Assembly (NCBI RefSeq): GCF_000711225.1
Contig: NZ_JOMG01000002.1
Location: 446,501 to 510,500, forward strand
Direction of reading: 5' to 3'
Length of the DNA: 64,000 nt
Source of the DNA: Pelobacter seleniigenes DSM 18267
Lineage (GTDB): Bacteria; Desulfobacterota; Desulfuromonadia; Desulfuromonadales; Geopsychrobacteraceae
This document shows positions 24,922-36,875 of the stretch, in pieces. The notes beneath the pieces are model-generated. The model was not told the origin of the DNA, searched no databases, and was given only the letters and a program-made list of their open reading frames with translations. Position 1 is the stretch's first letter. The number at the start of each line of letters is the position of its first letter. The position numbers and the translations under genes are program-made.

Positions 24922-26831
24922 AGCTCGATCTGCATCCCCAGTTCCACCACCCGGTTCGGCGGCAGGCCGAAAAAGCTGGTGGCCGAGCGGGCGTTTCGGG
25001 ACATGTGCATGAACAAATGCTCGCGCCACATGACCATGCCCGGCTTATCCGACGGGATAATCGCTTCATGACCGAGGAAAAAGGTGGTCTCCTCCATCAG
25101 GAAAGGAGCGTTCCCGATTTCAATCGCCTTGAGCAGCTCGGGCACGTCCGCTTCATCCATAAAGCCGGAATGGAGCACCAACAGATAGATCCCCTCACCA
25201 ACATCTTCGACATCGTAACGATCGTTTCCGATGACATGGGGAACATCTTCGGTAACCACCGACAGGATAATCACCCGCTGGTGAAGAACCCGGTTGTGCT
25301 TCAGGTTATGCAACAGCGCCGGCGGGGCAATTTTCAGGTTGCCGGACATGAACACGGCGGTGCCGTTGACGCGCTGCGGCATAGAGGAGCGAATCACGGT
25401 CAGAAAGTCACTGATCGACATCAGCCGTTCCCGCATGCGGGTGGCAAGAATCTTCCGCCCGGTCTTCCAGGTCGACATGAAGGTAAAGACCAGGGTGGCG
25501 ACCAGCAACGGGAACCAGCCGCCATGCAGAATCTTGGCAAAGTTGGCGCCGAAGAACGCCAGGTCAAAGGAGAGGAATCCGCCACACAACAGCAGGACCC
25601 AACCCAGCGGCCAGTGGAATCTTTCGCGGGCGACAAAAAAGAACAACAATGTGGTAATCACCATGTCGGTGGTCACGGAAAAGCCATAAGCCGCGGCCAG
25701 GTGGCTGGACGAGCCAAAGCCGATGACCAGGCCGATGCAGCTGAACATCAAAATCCAGTTGACCGCCGGGACATAGATCTGGCCGCGCTCCCGGGCCGAG
25801 GTATGGGTCACTTTGAGCCGCGGACAGAACCCGAGCTGTACGGCCTGCATGGTAATGGAGAACGATCCGGAAATCACTGCCTGGGAGGCGATGATGGTCG
25901 CAATCGTCGCCAGCACAACCAAGGGGATCAGCGCCCAGGAAGGCGCCAGGTGATAGAACGGATTCTCCAGCACTGCGGGATTGCTCAGCAACAGGGCACC
26001 CTGGCCAAAATAATTCAGAACCAGAGCGGGCAGCACCAGGCAAAACCAGACCAACCGGATCGGCCGGACACCGAAATGCCCCATGTCGGCATACAGTGCC
26101 TCCCCGCCGGTCACCACCAAAAAGACCGAACCGAGGACCAGAAAAGCCGACCACCCGTTGTGGAGCAAAAAACGGAAGGCGTAGTGGGGGCTGACGGCCG
26201 CCAGAATTGCCGGATATTCGATAATCTGCCTGATCCCGAGAATCGCCAGGACAATGAACCAGAGCAAGGTCAAGGGTCCGAAAACCGCCCCGACCTTGCC
26301 GGTACCGCGGTACTGCACCAGGAACAGGGCAACCAGCACCACAACGGTGATCGGGATGATATAGGCGGAGATCGCCGGGGTCGCGATGCGCAGACCTTCG
26401 ATGGCGGAGAGGACCGAGATGGCCGGGGTGATCATGCCGTCACCGTAAAGCAGCGCGGCACCGAACAAACCAAGGGTGACAAGAGCCCAGCGATTCCCCT
26501 GCTGGCGGGCTTTTTGCGGCAGGATCAAGGCGGTCAGGGCCATGATGCCGCCCTCCCCCTGATTATCGGCGCGGAGGATAAAGCTGAGGTACTTGATGGA
26601 AATAACCAGGATCAGTGCCCATAAGATCAGCGACAGGATGCCGAGCACATTTTCCGGCGTCGGCGTCAAGCCATGGCTGGTATGAAAACATTCTTTCAAC
26701 GCATAAAGGGGGCTGGTCCCGATGTCGCCGAAAACCACACCAAGGGCGGTCAGCGAAAGAGCTGCTAAAGAGCTCCGCTGGTGAGCGGATGGTTGGTCGT
26801 TATTCGACCCGGTATCAGTTGGCATATTCAT
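24918..26831 (-). CDS. kup: Kup-type potassium uptake transporter
   Basis: The 637-residue protein opens with the Kup signature (LTALGVVFGDIGTSPLYALKE), has about twelve membrane helices to residue 450 and a soluble C-terminal domain. Length is normal. It probably imports K+ with protons. I start at the ATG at 26831, behind GAGGAT; the frame opens 48 bp earlier. The stop TAG is the outer edge of a MITE. Confidence 0.96.
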   Translation of the reverse strand: MNMPTDTGSNNDQPSAHQRSSLAALSLTALGVVFGDIGTSPLYALKECFHTSHGLTPTPENVLGILSLILWALILVISIKYLSFILRADNQGEGGIMALTALILPQKARQQGNRWALVTLGLFGAALLYGDGMITPAISVLSAIEGLRIATPAISAYIIPITVVVLVALFLVQYRGTGKVGAVFGPLTLLWFIVLAILGIRQIIEYPAILAAVSPHYAFRFLLHNGWSAFLVLGSVFLVVTGGEALYADMGHFGVRPIRLVWFCLVLPALVLNYFGQGALLLSNPAVLENPFYHLAPSWALIPLVVLATIATIIASQAVISGSFSITMQAVQLGFCPRLKVTHTSARERGQIYVPAVNWILMFSCIGLVIGFGSSSHLAAAYGFSVTTDMVITTLLFFFVARERFHWPLGWVLLLCGGFLSFDLAFFGANFAKILHGGWFPLLVATLVFTFMSTWKTGRKILATRMRERLMSISDFLTVIRSSMPQRVNGTAVFMSGNLKIAPPALLHNLKHNRVLHQRVIILSVVTEDVPHVIGNDRYDVEDVGEGIYLLVLHSGFMDEADVPELLKAIEIGNAPFLMEETTFFLGHEAIIPSDKPGMVMWREHLFMHMSRNARSATSFFGLPPNRVVELGMQIEL

Positions 26832-27362
26832 TTTGAGAAAATCCTCAATCCAAAAGTGTGCTGCCTGGCAGCAAAACAAAAAGACACTTCTTTCCAGTTG
26901 AACAGCGCCCAGCTACCGCGCTGCTGGACACAAACAGTAATCCCACCGCCTTTTAGCCGGTGACTGTCAGTACAGAATGCAAATTTTCATTTTATTGTAG
27001 TATATGCTGGCAGACCTGCGGGATATGGCCATCCCGCCGGGGTACAGAAGGGAATAGTGGCTGTACAGCTGCAATCATCTTCACATCTCTCTGAAATCAA
27101 AAAAACACTTCAGGGGAACGAGGTTAGCACATCTCAAAAACTCTTTCGGCAAGCAAAGAGAATCCGGTCACAACCTGAGCAGTACGTCAGCAATCAAGAA
27201 ACATCCTCTAATCCGGAACGCCCCGAATTAAATCGATTGTCTTCATAACACCAAATTCGTTGCGATGAAAGATTTCCCTAAATTTGGAGAAAAACCCCTT
27301 GGATGAAAAAAGAGCACGTTCCCGGCGAGCCCCGGCTCATTAGCTCCGGGCCTGGTCGTCAC
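26832..27362. other. Leader region of kup and intergenic DNA
   Basis: No gene is supported in 530 bp. A 7-bp stem GCGGGAT...ATCCCGC lies near 27022-27045 and a CACCG...CGGTG hairpin near 26945-26965, both in the likely kup leader. Neither matches a riboswitch I know. Confidence 0.4.
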
Positions 27363-27400
27363 AAAAAAGCCTAAGCCAATTGCTCAAAAGAGGCTTTTTT
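27363..27400 (-). terminator. Terminator of the selenoprotein gene
   Basis: AAAAAAGCCT and AGGCTTTTTT form a 10-bp stem with an 18-nt loop and end in a T-run on the minus strand. It lies about 60 bp past the selenoprotein stop. Confidence 0.8.
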
Positions 27401-27457
27401 CATGGTTTGAGCATTCGCGACAAGTGGACTTTACCTCCTTGCCGTTCGGCAAAAAGG

Positions 27458-27760
27458 CTAATGGCTCCCGGCAAAGCCAAGAAAAATAAGCTTTGTCCCG
27501 GCGCCGCCGGTCACGGCATCAATGCGGGCATTGGCGATCCCTCTGACAGCACGATGGATATAGATGGCTGTTCCGTCAATTGTCATCGTTTGGTATTCGT
27601 TGATCTCGGCGGGTTCTGGTAGGCCCCATCGCACGGATGGGATGTCTCGCGACTGAGCGCCGCCTCAGTTATAACAGATCTGCTGATTTAGACTGACCGT
27701 GATATCGCTGCCTTTTTCGGAGATGATTTTTTGCGCTTTGGGAGTCAGTTTCAGATTCAT
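27458..27760 (-). CDS. HesB-like (CC/Se motif family) selenoprotein with in-frame UGA at codon 32
   Basis: Reading through one TGA gives a 100-residue protein. The N-terminus MNLKLTPKAQKIISEKGSDI and first strands end in ICYN, then UGA (27665-27667), then GGAQ. A good C-terminal half follows (AIYIHRAVRGIANARIDAVT, then GGAGTKLIFLGF) ending at TAG. The Sec sits where HesB/IscA-type proteins have their first conserved Cys, as in the known HesB-like selenoprotein family. GGGGAAGGGA precedes the ATG. It has its own promoter, a SECIS-like hairpin and a terminator. Conventional calling splits it into two sub-60-residue pieces. The function may be iron-sulfur or selenium related; the UGA could in principle be a real stop. 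Confidence 0.85.
27608..27664 (-). promoter_or_regulatory. Candidate bacterial SECIS element
   Basis: Directly after the UGA, GGCGG can pair with CCGCC 50 nt later. Inside are GUC-GCGA-GAC and a strong stem CCCAUC-CGUGC-GAUGGG whose loop starts 30 nt after the UGA and has G at its second position. This fits published bacterial SECIS limits (apical loop 16-37 nt after UGA with an early G). Confidence 0.65.
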
Positions 27761-27930
27761 ACGAATATCCCTTCCCCTGTTTAATCGAAAGGTGCCGACG
27801 GCACATGCTTCAGCTTCGAACCATCCCGGCAATGGACCGGCCGGTCTAACCGCAATTTGCAGTTGGCGAAACCCTTTTGGGGCAACAGCAATAGCAGGGT
27901 CATGCTTCTGCCGAAGTTTGAATCGACACT

Positions 27931-27958
27931 ATTATAGATATGTGTACTATTTTAACAA
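27931..27958 (-). promoter_or_regulatory. Sigma-70-type promoter of the selenoprotein gene
   Basis: On the minus strand TTGTTA and TATAAT are separated by 16 bp. Transcription from about 27924 gives a leader of about 165 nt, which contains a GTGCC-GTC-GGCAC hairpin near 27790-27802. Confidence 0.65.
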
Positions 27959-28053
27959 ATAAATAATTTTGTGATGTTCCGTGAAGATTCGCAGCTCAGC
28001 AGAATCAGGGTCATTCCTGGCGTAACACAGCGTTGCCCAACTGGTGCAAAAGA

Positions 28054-28785
28054 CTATCCATCATTCTTGAATGCGGCCGGCTTGATCAGCTTCAGCCCCT
28101 GTTTTATATCGGCAATCTCTTCAATCTGGGTCGCCTGGATCTCCATGAGTTTCTGCCATTGCCGCAAAAGAAGATGATCCAATTTTTCGTGAATCAGTCT
28201 TATCTCCAATTCGGCCTTCAAATTGACCTGGTAGTCATGTTGCGAGCGCAACCGGTCTTTTTGTTCCTGCCGGTTCTGGCTCATCATAATAATTGGCGCC
28301 TGCACCGCTGCCAGACAGGACAAGAGGAGATTTAACAGGATAAACGGATATGGATCTGCGGGTCGCCAAAACATCACCAATGAATTTATGGTGATCCAGC
28401 AAATCAGGAACACCGAAAAAATGATCAGGAATCTCCAGCTGCCACCAAAGGTCGCTAATTTATCCGACAGTTTTTCGCCGAGCGTCCGCTCCTTATCGAA
28501 CTCCTGCTCCGTGTTGGAAGATAATAACTCATGTCGTTGCAAGCTTTCCAAAACCTCTTTTTCAAGGGCTGAAAGCTCGCCCAATTCTTCTTCAATCATG
28601 ATCTGCACTTCTTTAGCGCGATAGGTCGTCATATCCGCCCTGCAGATATAGCAGCCATCAGCCCAGGCGGGATAATCTTCCTTGATGATGGCAGAAATGA
28701 CCGTCCTCACGGCAGAAAAGGGAACCAGCTCAGCCGTCTCAAAGTTTTTTTTGCAGACCACGCAACTGCTCTTGGCTTTTTTCAT
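28054..28785 (-). CDS. DUF1003 membrane protein with N-terminal zinc ribbon
   Basis: The 243-residue protein has two CxxC pairs (C8/C11 and C45/C48) that should bind zinc. Then come a coiled stretch, two membrane helices (WRFLIIFSVFLICWITINS and FILLNLLLSCLAAVQAPIIMMSQNRQ) and a charged tail. The second helix with its QAPIIMMSQNRQ end is diagnostic of DUF1003. Function is unknown. It is transcribed toward the selenoprotein gene but separated by its promoter. Confidence 0.88.
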   Translation of the reverse strand: MKKAKSSCVVCKKNFETAELVPFSAVRTVISAIIKEDYPAWADGCYICRADMTTYRAKEVQIMIEEELGELSALEKEVLESLQRHELLSSNTEQEFDKERTLGEKLSDKLATFGGSWRFLIIFSVFLICWITINSLVMFWRPADPYPFILLNLLLSCLAAVQAPIIMMSQNRQEQKDRLRSQHDYQVNLKAELEIRLIHEKLDHLLLRQWQKLMEIQATQIEEIADIKQGLKLIKPAAFKNDG

Positions 28786-29035
28786 CCGCGGATCCTCTTT
28801 TTATCAAGCTGGACAATGAATCCCGCGCCGGTGGCGGGTGAGACGCCCCATGCCTGCGGCAGCAGCAGGAACCTTCCGCTTTTTAGTATAAATCATTTCC
28901 TTAAAAACTCAGCGAGGTTGCAGTCGTTTCACGAGACCGGTGCGCAAACAGCGGGCCGTTTGCAAAGATCAGAGCAACGGCATCGTTGGGGGAGCCAAGG
29001 TAATCTGGAGGAGGTAACGGAAAACATGTCAAAAC
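28786..29035. other. Intergenic region
   Basis: 250 bp with no supported gene. A GAGGAGG site near 29015 precedes only a short frame that I do not consider coding. Confidence 0.4.
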
Positions 29036-31549
29036 TTACGCGTTATGAGGCAGTGAAGATTTCAGTACTGTGCGGACTTCTCTTGCCAGCTCATGACCGC
29101 TGACGGGTTTCATCATAAAAGACTTAATACCTATAGTTTTTGCTTTCTCCTGATCAACTATATGACTGTGCCCAGTACAGAGGATAACGGGAATATCCGG
29201 ACGAAACTCCAATGCTTTTTGGGCAAGAATATCTCCAGTCATATCCGGCATAGCCTGATCTGTTATGAGCAAATCATAGGAATCGGGATTTTCACGGAAA
29301 GCGCTTATTGCCTCCTGTGACGAGGTAAATGTGCTGACTTGGTAACCCAGCACCTCAAGATATTGCTTTGTTGTCTCCGCAAGCATGACCTCATCATCAA
29401 CAAGCATAATCTTCTCACGCCCACCGACAACTTCGAGTTTTTCTTCCTCCGGCAAGACATCGTCGGATTCTTCCATAATCGGAATCAGGATGTTCATGGT
29501 TGTCCCTTTCCCGACAGTGCTCTCTGCCCAGATTACACCTTCGTGTTTTTCGATAATTCCATGGACGACAGAAAGCCCCAAGCCGGTTCCTTTACCCGGC
29601 GGCTTGGTTGTATAGAACGGATCAAACATTCGGGATAAAGCCTCTGCTGATATACCCACCCCATTATCAGTCACTGCCAACTTGGCATATTGTTGTCCGA
29701 GATTTAAGTTGGGATGTTTTTTGACTGTGGCCTCATCAATGTACTCTGACTGAAGTGTTATAGTAATTGTTCCGGTTTCGTCCGGCAATGCGTGATAAGA
29801 GTTGGTCCCCAGATTCATAATCACTTGATACAGTTGTGTCGCATTCGCTAGAACTGACCCAATACTGTCATCCACATGCAGCACCAACCCAACTGATCGA
29901 GGAATAGTCTTTCTTAAAAGGTCTGCCGCCTCGTTGACAACAGAAGCAAAAGACAGAGGCTTTTTCGGTTCTTGATCTTTCCGACTGAACAGGAGGATCT
30001 GGCTCACGAGCTCTCTTGCTCTTTTGGTCGCGGTCAGAATCTGATCGAACTTCTCTCGATTTTGGAGATTGGTTTCAGGATTCAACAAAGCCAGTTCAGC
30101 ATTGCCAAGTATGATTGAAAGGATGTTGTTAAAGTCATGGGCGATCCCACCAGCCAAGGTCCCAATGGCTTCCATCTTCTGGGTCTCTCGTAGCTGTTCT
30201 TCAATTTGTTTTCGCTGGTGAATATCTCGTACTGCGATGACGTAGCAGTAAGCACCTCCAAGAAGAACAAAACTGATTTTCACCTCGACCCAAAAGATAT
30301 GGCCCTCTTTGTGCTGAGATGGCCATTCAAATGTTTGCGGACTATTCTCTTTCGCTTTCCTGAACCATTCGGATAGTTCATATCTGGAATAGGGTGGTTC
30401 CCCCTGGTTGCGTTCGGTGAAACTGATCTGTAAAGCTTCCTCATACGAATAGCCATACATTTCTGTGGCCCGCCGATTGACTTCTATGATTTTCTGCGTA
30501 TCCGCAGCCGCGATAATAATTGCATCCCCGGTCGAATCTTGAACAACCTGCAATTTCTCTTTTTGTTCACTCAGTTCTTTTGTCCGTGCCAAGACCTGCA
30601 TTTTTAAAGAACGATTGAAATAGACCACGACAGATAACAGCAACAGGATAACCAAAAAAATGCCGCTGAGCAGTTTCAGGTTGCGCTCAACAAAACTTGG
30701 CTTGTGCTCAAGGTTTAACGTGACCCATTTATTGTAAATAGCTTTACGTTCCTGTTCGCTGATGGTGTCAAGGACCTTATCGAGAATTGAGCGCAAGGGG
30801 GCTTTCTTCTTGTTGATGGCAAACCGTAAGTCCCAGTGAAAATCAAGCTCCTTGGCATACTGAAGATTCGTCAGGCCATACTTATCGACCAGGTAGCTGG
30901 CCTCCATGTAATCAACAACTGCACCGTCGGCAGCTCCTGCCGAAACTTTTAACAAGGCCGTGAGGTCATCGTCACATTGTAAAACTTTGCTCCCCGGATA
31001 GTTCGCTTTTACATAATCCAGGCTGGAATAACCTTCAACTCCGGCGAGAGTCATGGAATTGAGATCATTCAATGACTGTAAGTCTGGAGTGTCGGTCCTG
31101 GTTAAAATGCCAAGTCGCGTCGTTAGAAATGGTTGGGTAAATACGAGAACTTTTGAGCGCTCTTCGGTTTTCTGAGCCGCCCCAATAAGATCAAACTCCC
31201 CTGTCATCATGCCATGGTAGAGGCTTTCCCAATCATCGTAGTAAACCCGTTTAAAAGTAATACCGAGCTTTTTTTCAAACAACTTGATGTAATCGGCAAC
31301 AATTCCTTTATGTACCCCGTCCTCCATGTAGTCACCCGGCGGCCAATGTGGATTCGGGGCGTAGCTGATGTTGCCTCTATTTTCATCGAGCCAAACAGTT
31401 TCTTCTGGAGTCAGTTTGATGGCAGGATCCATCCCACGCGCCAACGCTGAAGGCAATATTGTCAGCAATAGACACTGCATGAACAGGAGGTTGACCAAAA
31501 TTATGAGTGGGGCTTTTAAGTGATAATCTTGAAGAAGTCTGCTCAGCAT
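29036..31549 (-). CDS. Hybrid histidine kinase with periplasmic solute-binding sensor domain
   Basis: The 837-residue protein contains, in order: a signal/anchor helix, a family 3 solute-binding domain (about 45-280, [20 protein letters not shown]), a membrane helix (about 292-312), a PAS domain (about 335-450), HisKA with [11 protein letters not shown], HATPase with [13 protein letters not shown], and a C-terminal receiver with LVDDE and [11 protein letters not shown]. It senses a small molecule outside and passes phosphate to its own receiver. No separate regulator or target is adjacent. Confidence 0.93.
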   Translation of the reverse strand: MLSRLLQDYHLKAPLIILVNLLFMQCLLLTILPSALARGMDPAIKLTPEETVWLDENRGNISYAPNPHWPPGDYMEDGVHKGIVADYIKLFEKKLGITFKRVYYDDWESLYHGMMTGEFDLIGAAQKTEERSKVLVFTQPFLTTRLGILTRTDTPDLQSLNDLNSMTLAGVEGYSSLDYVKANYPGSKVLQCDDDLTALLKVSAGAADGAVVDYMEASYLVDKYGLTNLQYAKELDFHWDLRFAINKKKAPLRSILDKVLDTISEQERKAIYNKWVTLNLEHKPSFVERNLKLLSGIFLVILLLLSVVVYFNRSLKMQVLARTKELSEQKEKLQVVQDSTGDAIIIAAADTQKIIEVNRRATEMYGYSYEEALQISFTERNQGEPPYSRYELSEWFRKAKENSPQTFEWPSQHKEGHIFWVEVKISFVLLGGAYCYVIAVRDIHQRKQIEEQLRETQKMEAIGTLAGGIAHDFNNILSIILGNAELALLNPETNLQNREKFDQILTATKRARELVSQILLFSRKDQEPKKPLSFASVVNEAADLLRKTIPRSVGLVLHVDDSIGSVLANATQLYQVIMNLGTNSYHALPDETGTITITLQSEYIDEATVKKHPNLNLGQQYAKLAVTDNGVGISAEALSRMFDPFYTTKPPGKGTGLGLSVVHGIIEKHEGVIWAESTVGKGTTMNILIPIMEESDDVLPEEEKLEVVGGREKIMLVDDEVMLAETTKQYLEVLGYQVSTFTSSQEAISAFRENPDSYDLLITDQAMPDMTGDILAQKALEFRPDIPVILCTGHSHIVDQEKAKTIGIKSFMMKPVSGHELAREVRTVLKSSLPHNA

Positions 31550-31659
31550 AGCTCGGACTCTTATAATGACTGTGAAACAGTGGGCAATCTGAAACCAGAA
31601 ATGGGATATATGAGCGATCTAAATAGTTGGCATGCGGGAACTCGGGATGCCAACGACTA

Positions 31660-31802
31660 AGTTTTCAGATTGGAAATGAGCAATTTTTCGTTGTGGCAAG
31701 AAAATCAAGGGGTTGCGCGGAGGCGTAGTCCTTTACGCCGCACAAGAGAACCCGCAGATTGACACCGCCACAGCGGAAAAGGGCCGTTTCCAGATGAAAA
31801 CT
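31660..31802. mobile_element. MITE-like element
   Basis: The ends AGTTTTCAGATTGGAAATG and, inverted, AGTTTTCATCTGGAAACGG match at about 15 of 19 positions when one offset is allowed. The 143-bp element has no coding capacity and a GGCGTAGTCCTTTACGCC stem in the middle. Target duplications are not clear. Confidence 0.45.
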
Positions 31803-31973
31803 AATTATATACAGTTTTCGGAATTGTGCATACGCAAACCCTAGGACAAACAATTTCTCTCTTAATTTAGGATCGTTGCGTCAAATATATGAAATTGCGA
31901 AACGCGAGAAACTTTGATGTAAACCCCAAATAGCGGATATTTGATCAGGCTTGGTGCGGAATAAAAGAGTTGT

Positions 31974-32064
31974 CCCTTTCTTTGGTGTAGACCCGATAAA
32001 GTTACCTGCCCCTTTCTTTGGTGTAGACCCGAAAAGAGTTGCCCCTTTCTTTGACGTAGACTCG
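31974..32064. repeat. Three tandem copies of a 33-36-bp unit
   Basis: CCCTTTCTTTGGTGTAGACC recurs starting at 31974 and 32010 and, with changes, at 32043. There are too few and too close copies for a CRISPR array, and no cas genes are near. Confidence 0.8.
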
Positions 32065-32114
32065 ACCCCATTAAGTCAGCGCTCGCTCCGCTTCGAATCC
32101 CGACAGAGGCAGAT

Positions 32115-32156
32115 AAAACAAAAGCCCCACTGTTTGCACAGTGAGGCTTTTGTTTT
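32115..32156 (-). terminator. Terminator of tRNA-Glu copy 2
   Basis: AAAACAAAAGCC and GGCTTTTGTTTT flank an inner CCACTG/CAGTG stem. It is the homologue of the terminator at 24485 with compensatory changes in the stem. Confidence 0.88.
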
Positions 32157-32159
32157 AAT

Positions 32160-32237
32160 TGGCGTCCCCAGGGGGATTCGAACCCCCGTCGCCGCCGTGA
32201 AAGGGCGGTGTCCTGGGCCAGGCTAGACGATAGGGAC
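32160..32237 (-). tRNA. tRNA-Glu (anticodon TTC), copy 2
   Basis: 78 nt including CCA, identical to 24530-24607. It lies 49 bp after tRNA-Lys on the same strand. Confidence 0.97.
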
Positions 32238-32286
32238 TTATGTAAAGCCCCCGCAGGAAATGACCCCGCAGAGTGTTGCGTTTAAA

Positions 32287-32362
32287 TGGTGAGCCGGACA
32301 GGGATCGAACCTGTGACCATCTGATTAAAAGTCAGATGCTCTACCTACTGAGCTACCGGCCC
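32287..32362 (-). tRNA. tRNA-Lys (anticodon TTT)
   Basis: 76 nt including CCA. The acceptor stem is GGGCCGG/CCGGCTC, the anticodon loop CTTTTAA lies within TCTGA/TCAGA, and the T-arm is CACAGGTTCGATCCCTGTC. It is encoded between purA and tRNA-Glu. Confidence 0.97.
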
Positions 32363-32424
32363 TCACAACGGAGACCTTTTATACGTGAATCACTTTATGC
32401 CGTCAACCTTTTTTTCAATTTTTT

Positions 32425-35093
<2,669 letters not shown>

Positions 35094-35256
35094 GAACTAT
35101 TCTCCATTCCACTTCCAAAAAAGTAGTTCTGAAAGTAGAAAAATATGCTGGGTTCAGGTCAAACAGGAACGGTCTCGGCGGTCCTGGTCAGGAACAGCCG
35201 AACGTGGCAATTTACCAACAGTCTCTGCGTTCTGTCAAGGAAAGGTCGGCCTAACC

Positions 35257-35281
35257 GGGCGCCGGCGAATCACCGGCGCCC
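35257..35281 (-). terminator. GC-rich hairpin after pepA
   Basis: GGGCGCCGG and CCGGCGCCC form a perfect 9-bp stem with a 7-nt loop, 9 bp beyond the pepA stop. No T-run follows. Confidence 0.6.
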
Positions 35282-35289
35282 AGCTTAAT

Positions 35290-36786
35290 TTACGCGCATT
35301 CCCCGTGCAGAAACTCGACCAGGGCGCGCACGCCGAACCCGGTGCCGCCTTTGGGGCGACCGGCCTTGCCGCTCTCTTCCCAGGCCATGCCGGCGATATC
35401 GAGATGAGCCCAGCGATAGCTGTCGGCAAACTTCTGTAAAAAAGCCGCAGCGGTAATGGTCCCGGCCGGTCGGCCACCGGTATTCTTGACATCGGCAAAG
35501 TCGCTCTTGATCTGGGCGGCGTACTCTTCCCAGAGGGGCAGCTGCCAGAGCCGCTCACCGCTGCGCTCGCCCGCCTTGAGCAGCTGGCCGATCAGCTTGT
35601 CGTCATTGCCGAGGACCGCGGCCGCCTGATTGCCCAGGGCGATAATGCAGGCGCCGGTCAAGGTCGCCAGGTCGATCACCAGCCGCGGTTGGTATTGACC
35701 GACATAGGTCAGGGCATCGGCCAGAATCAGCCGCCCTTCAGCGTCAGTATTGAGAACTTCGATAGTCTTTCCGGACAGCGAGGTGAGAATATCGCCGGGA
35801 CGGATGGCGGTTCCCGAAGGCATGTTCTCCACGGCCGGAACCACGCCGACCAGGTTGATCGGCAGCTGCAGCCGGGCCGCGGCCAGCATGGTGCCGATCA
35901 CCGCGGCGGCCCCGCCCATGTCCATTTTCATCTCATCCATCTTCTCGCCGGGTTTGAGGGAGATGCCACCGCTGTCAAAGACCACACCTTTTCCGACCAG
36001 CGCCACCGGCTTTTCATCTGCCTTGGCACCGTTATATTCCATAACGATCAGATAGGGGTCGCGCTGGCTGCCCTGGGCAACGCCAAGCAAAGCGCCGAAA
36101 CCTCGCTTTTCCATTTCCTGACGGTTGAGCAGCTTGGCCTTGATATTCACCTGCTCGGACATGGCCACCGCCTGCATAGCGAGATATTCGGGGGATTTGA
36201 GGTTCCCCGGCGCATTGACCAGATCACGCGCCAGACACACCCCGGCGCAGATCGCCTCAGCCTTGCCCAGAGCGGTCTCGGCCACATGCTTATCATCTCC
36301 CGGTGCCAGCAGCAACAGGGCATCACTGACCTTGACCGGCTGTCCTGGCCGATTTTTAGGCAGGTAGCGATCGTAATTGTAATCGGCGAGCAGCAGGCCT
36401 TCGGCGATGGCCTGAACCTTTTCGCCAAGCTCTGCCTTTTTCATCGCAACCTGCGCCAGAGTCAGGACAAACGATCCCAACTGCTTGCGGGTCAGGATAT
36501 TGGTCGCTTCGCTGGCGACCTGGCGCAGGTCGCTCAGAGTAAAATCCTTTTCCTTACCCAGGCCAAGCAGCAGGACCCGCTCGGGGCCGCCTTTGTTCAC
36601 CCCGTGCAGGAGCAGAACCTCACCTTTGCAACCGGAAAACTCTTTGCTTTTTAGCGCGCGCCCAAACAGTTCATCCAGCCCTTTGCCGATCTCGATATCG
36701 AGCCTTTTTCTGCCCTCATAAACACCTGCGACCAGGCAGGCGGTTTTCTGTTGTTCAGCCGCTCCTGTTGTTACGGAAATTTTCAT
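35290..36786 (-). CDS. pepA: Leucyl aminopeptidase (M17)
   Basis: The 498-residue protein has the M17 C-terminal catalytic domain with the signature NTDAEGRLILADAL, plus metal ligands in VGKGVVFDSGGISLKPG and MKMDMGGAAAV. It removes N-terminal residues from peptides in the cytoplasm and may also bind DNA as PepA does in E. coli. It is alone between hisZ and the hydrolase-like gene on the same strand. Confidence 0.96.
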   Translation of the reverse strand: MKISVTTGAAEQQKTACLVAGVYEGRKRLDIEIGKGLDELFGRALKSKEFSGCKGEVLLLHGVNKGGPERVLLLGLGKEKDFTLSDLRQVASEATNILTRKQLGSFVLTLAQVAMKKAELGEKVQAIAEGLLLADYNYDRYLPKNRPGQPVKVSDALLLLAPGDDKHVAETALGKAEAICAGVCLARDLVNAPGNLKSPEYLAMQAVAMSEQVNIKAKLLNRQEMEKRGFGALLGVAQGSQRDPYLIVMEYNGAKADEKPVALVGKGVVFDSGGISLKPGEKMDEMKMDMGGAAAVIGTMLAAARLQLPINLVGVVPAVENMPSGTAIRPGDILTSLSGKTIEVLNTDAEGRLILADALTYVGQYQPRLVIDLATLTGACIIALGNQAAAVLGNDDKLIGQLLKAGERSGERLWQLPLWEEYAAQIKSDFADVKNTGGRPAGTITAAAFLQKFADSYRWAHLDIAGMAWEESGKAGRPKGGTGFGVRALVEFLHGECA

Positions 36787-36875
36787 GACAATCCTTTCGT
36801 TATCTGCTCAGTGATCATGCTTTGCATGACCAGTCAATTATCATACAACCTGCCGAGCCTCTGGCTGAGAAATAC

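Larger units (their letters stand above)
31550..32073. other. Repeat-containing intergenic region
   Basis: About 520 bp without a gene. It contains a MITE-like element (31660-31802) and three tandem units (31974-32064), then the tRNA-Glu repeat begins. Confidence 0.5.
32074..32240. repeat. 167-bp direct repeat carrying tRNA-Glu, copy 2
   Basis: Partner of 24444-24610 at an offset of 7630 bp. This copy follows tRNA-Lys and purA, which is probably the original setting. Confidence 0.88.

Noticed and set aside
25005-26624. 539-codon open frame on the plus strand
   Set aside because: Antisense of kup; the protein is low-complexity (Q/R/G/D-rich) with no family, as expected from GC-rich codon periodicity.
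27057-27248. 63-codon open frame on the plus strand upstream of kup
   Set aside because: No ribosome site, low similarity to anything, and it lies in the antisense of the probable kup leader.
27415-27500. Possible cyclic-dinucleotide riboswitch
   Set aside because: The stems resemble one at first sight, but this is the 3' end of the selenoprotein frame and lacks the conserved core.
31974-32064. Possible CRISPR array
   Set aside because: Only three abutting imperfect units without spacers and no cas genes.
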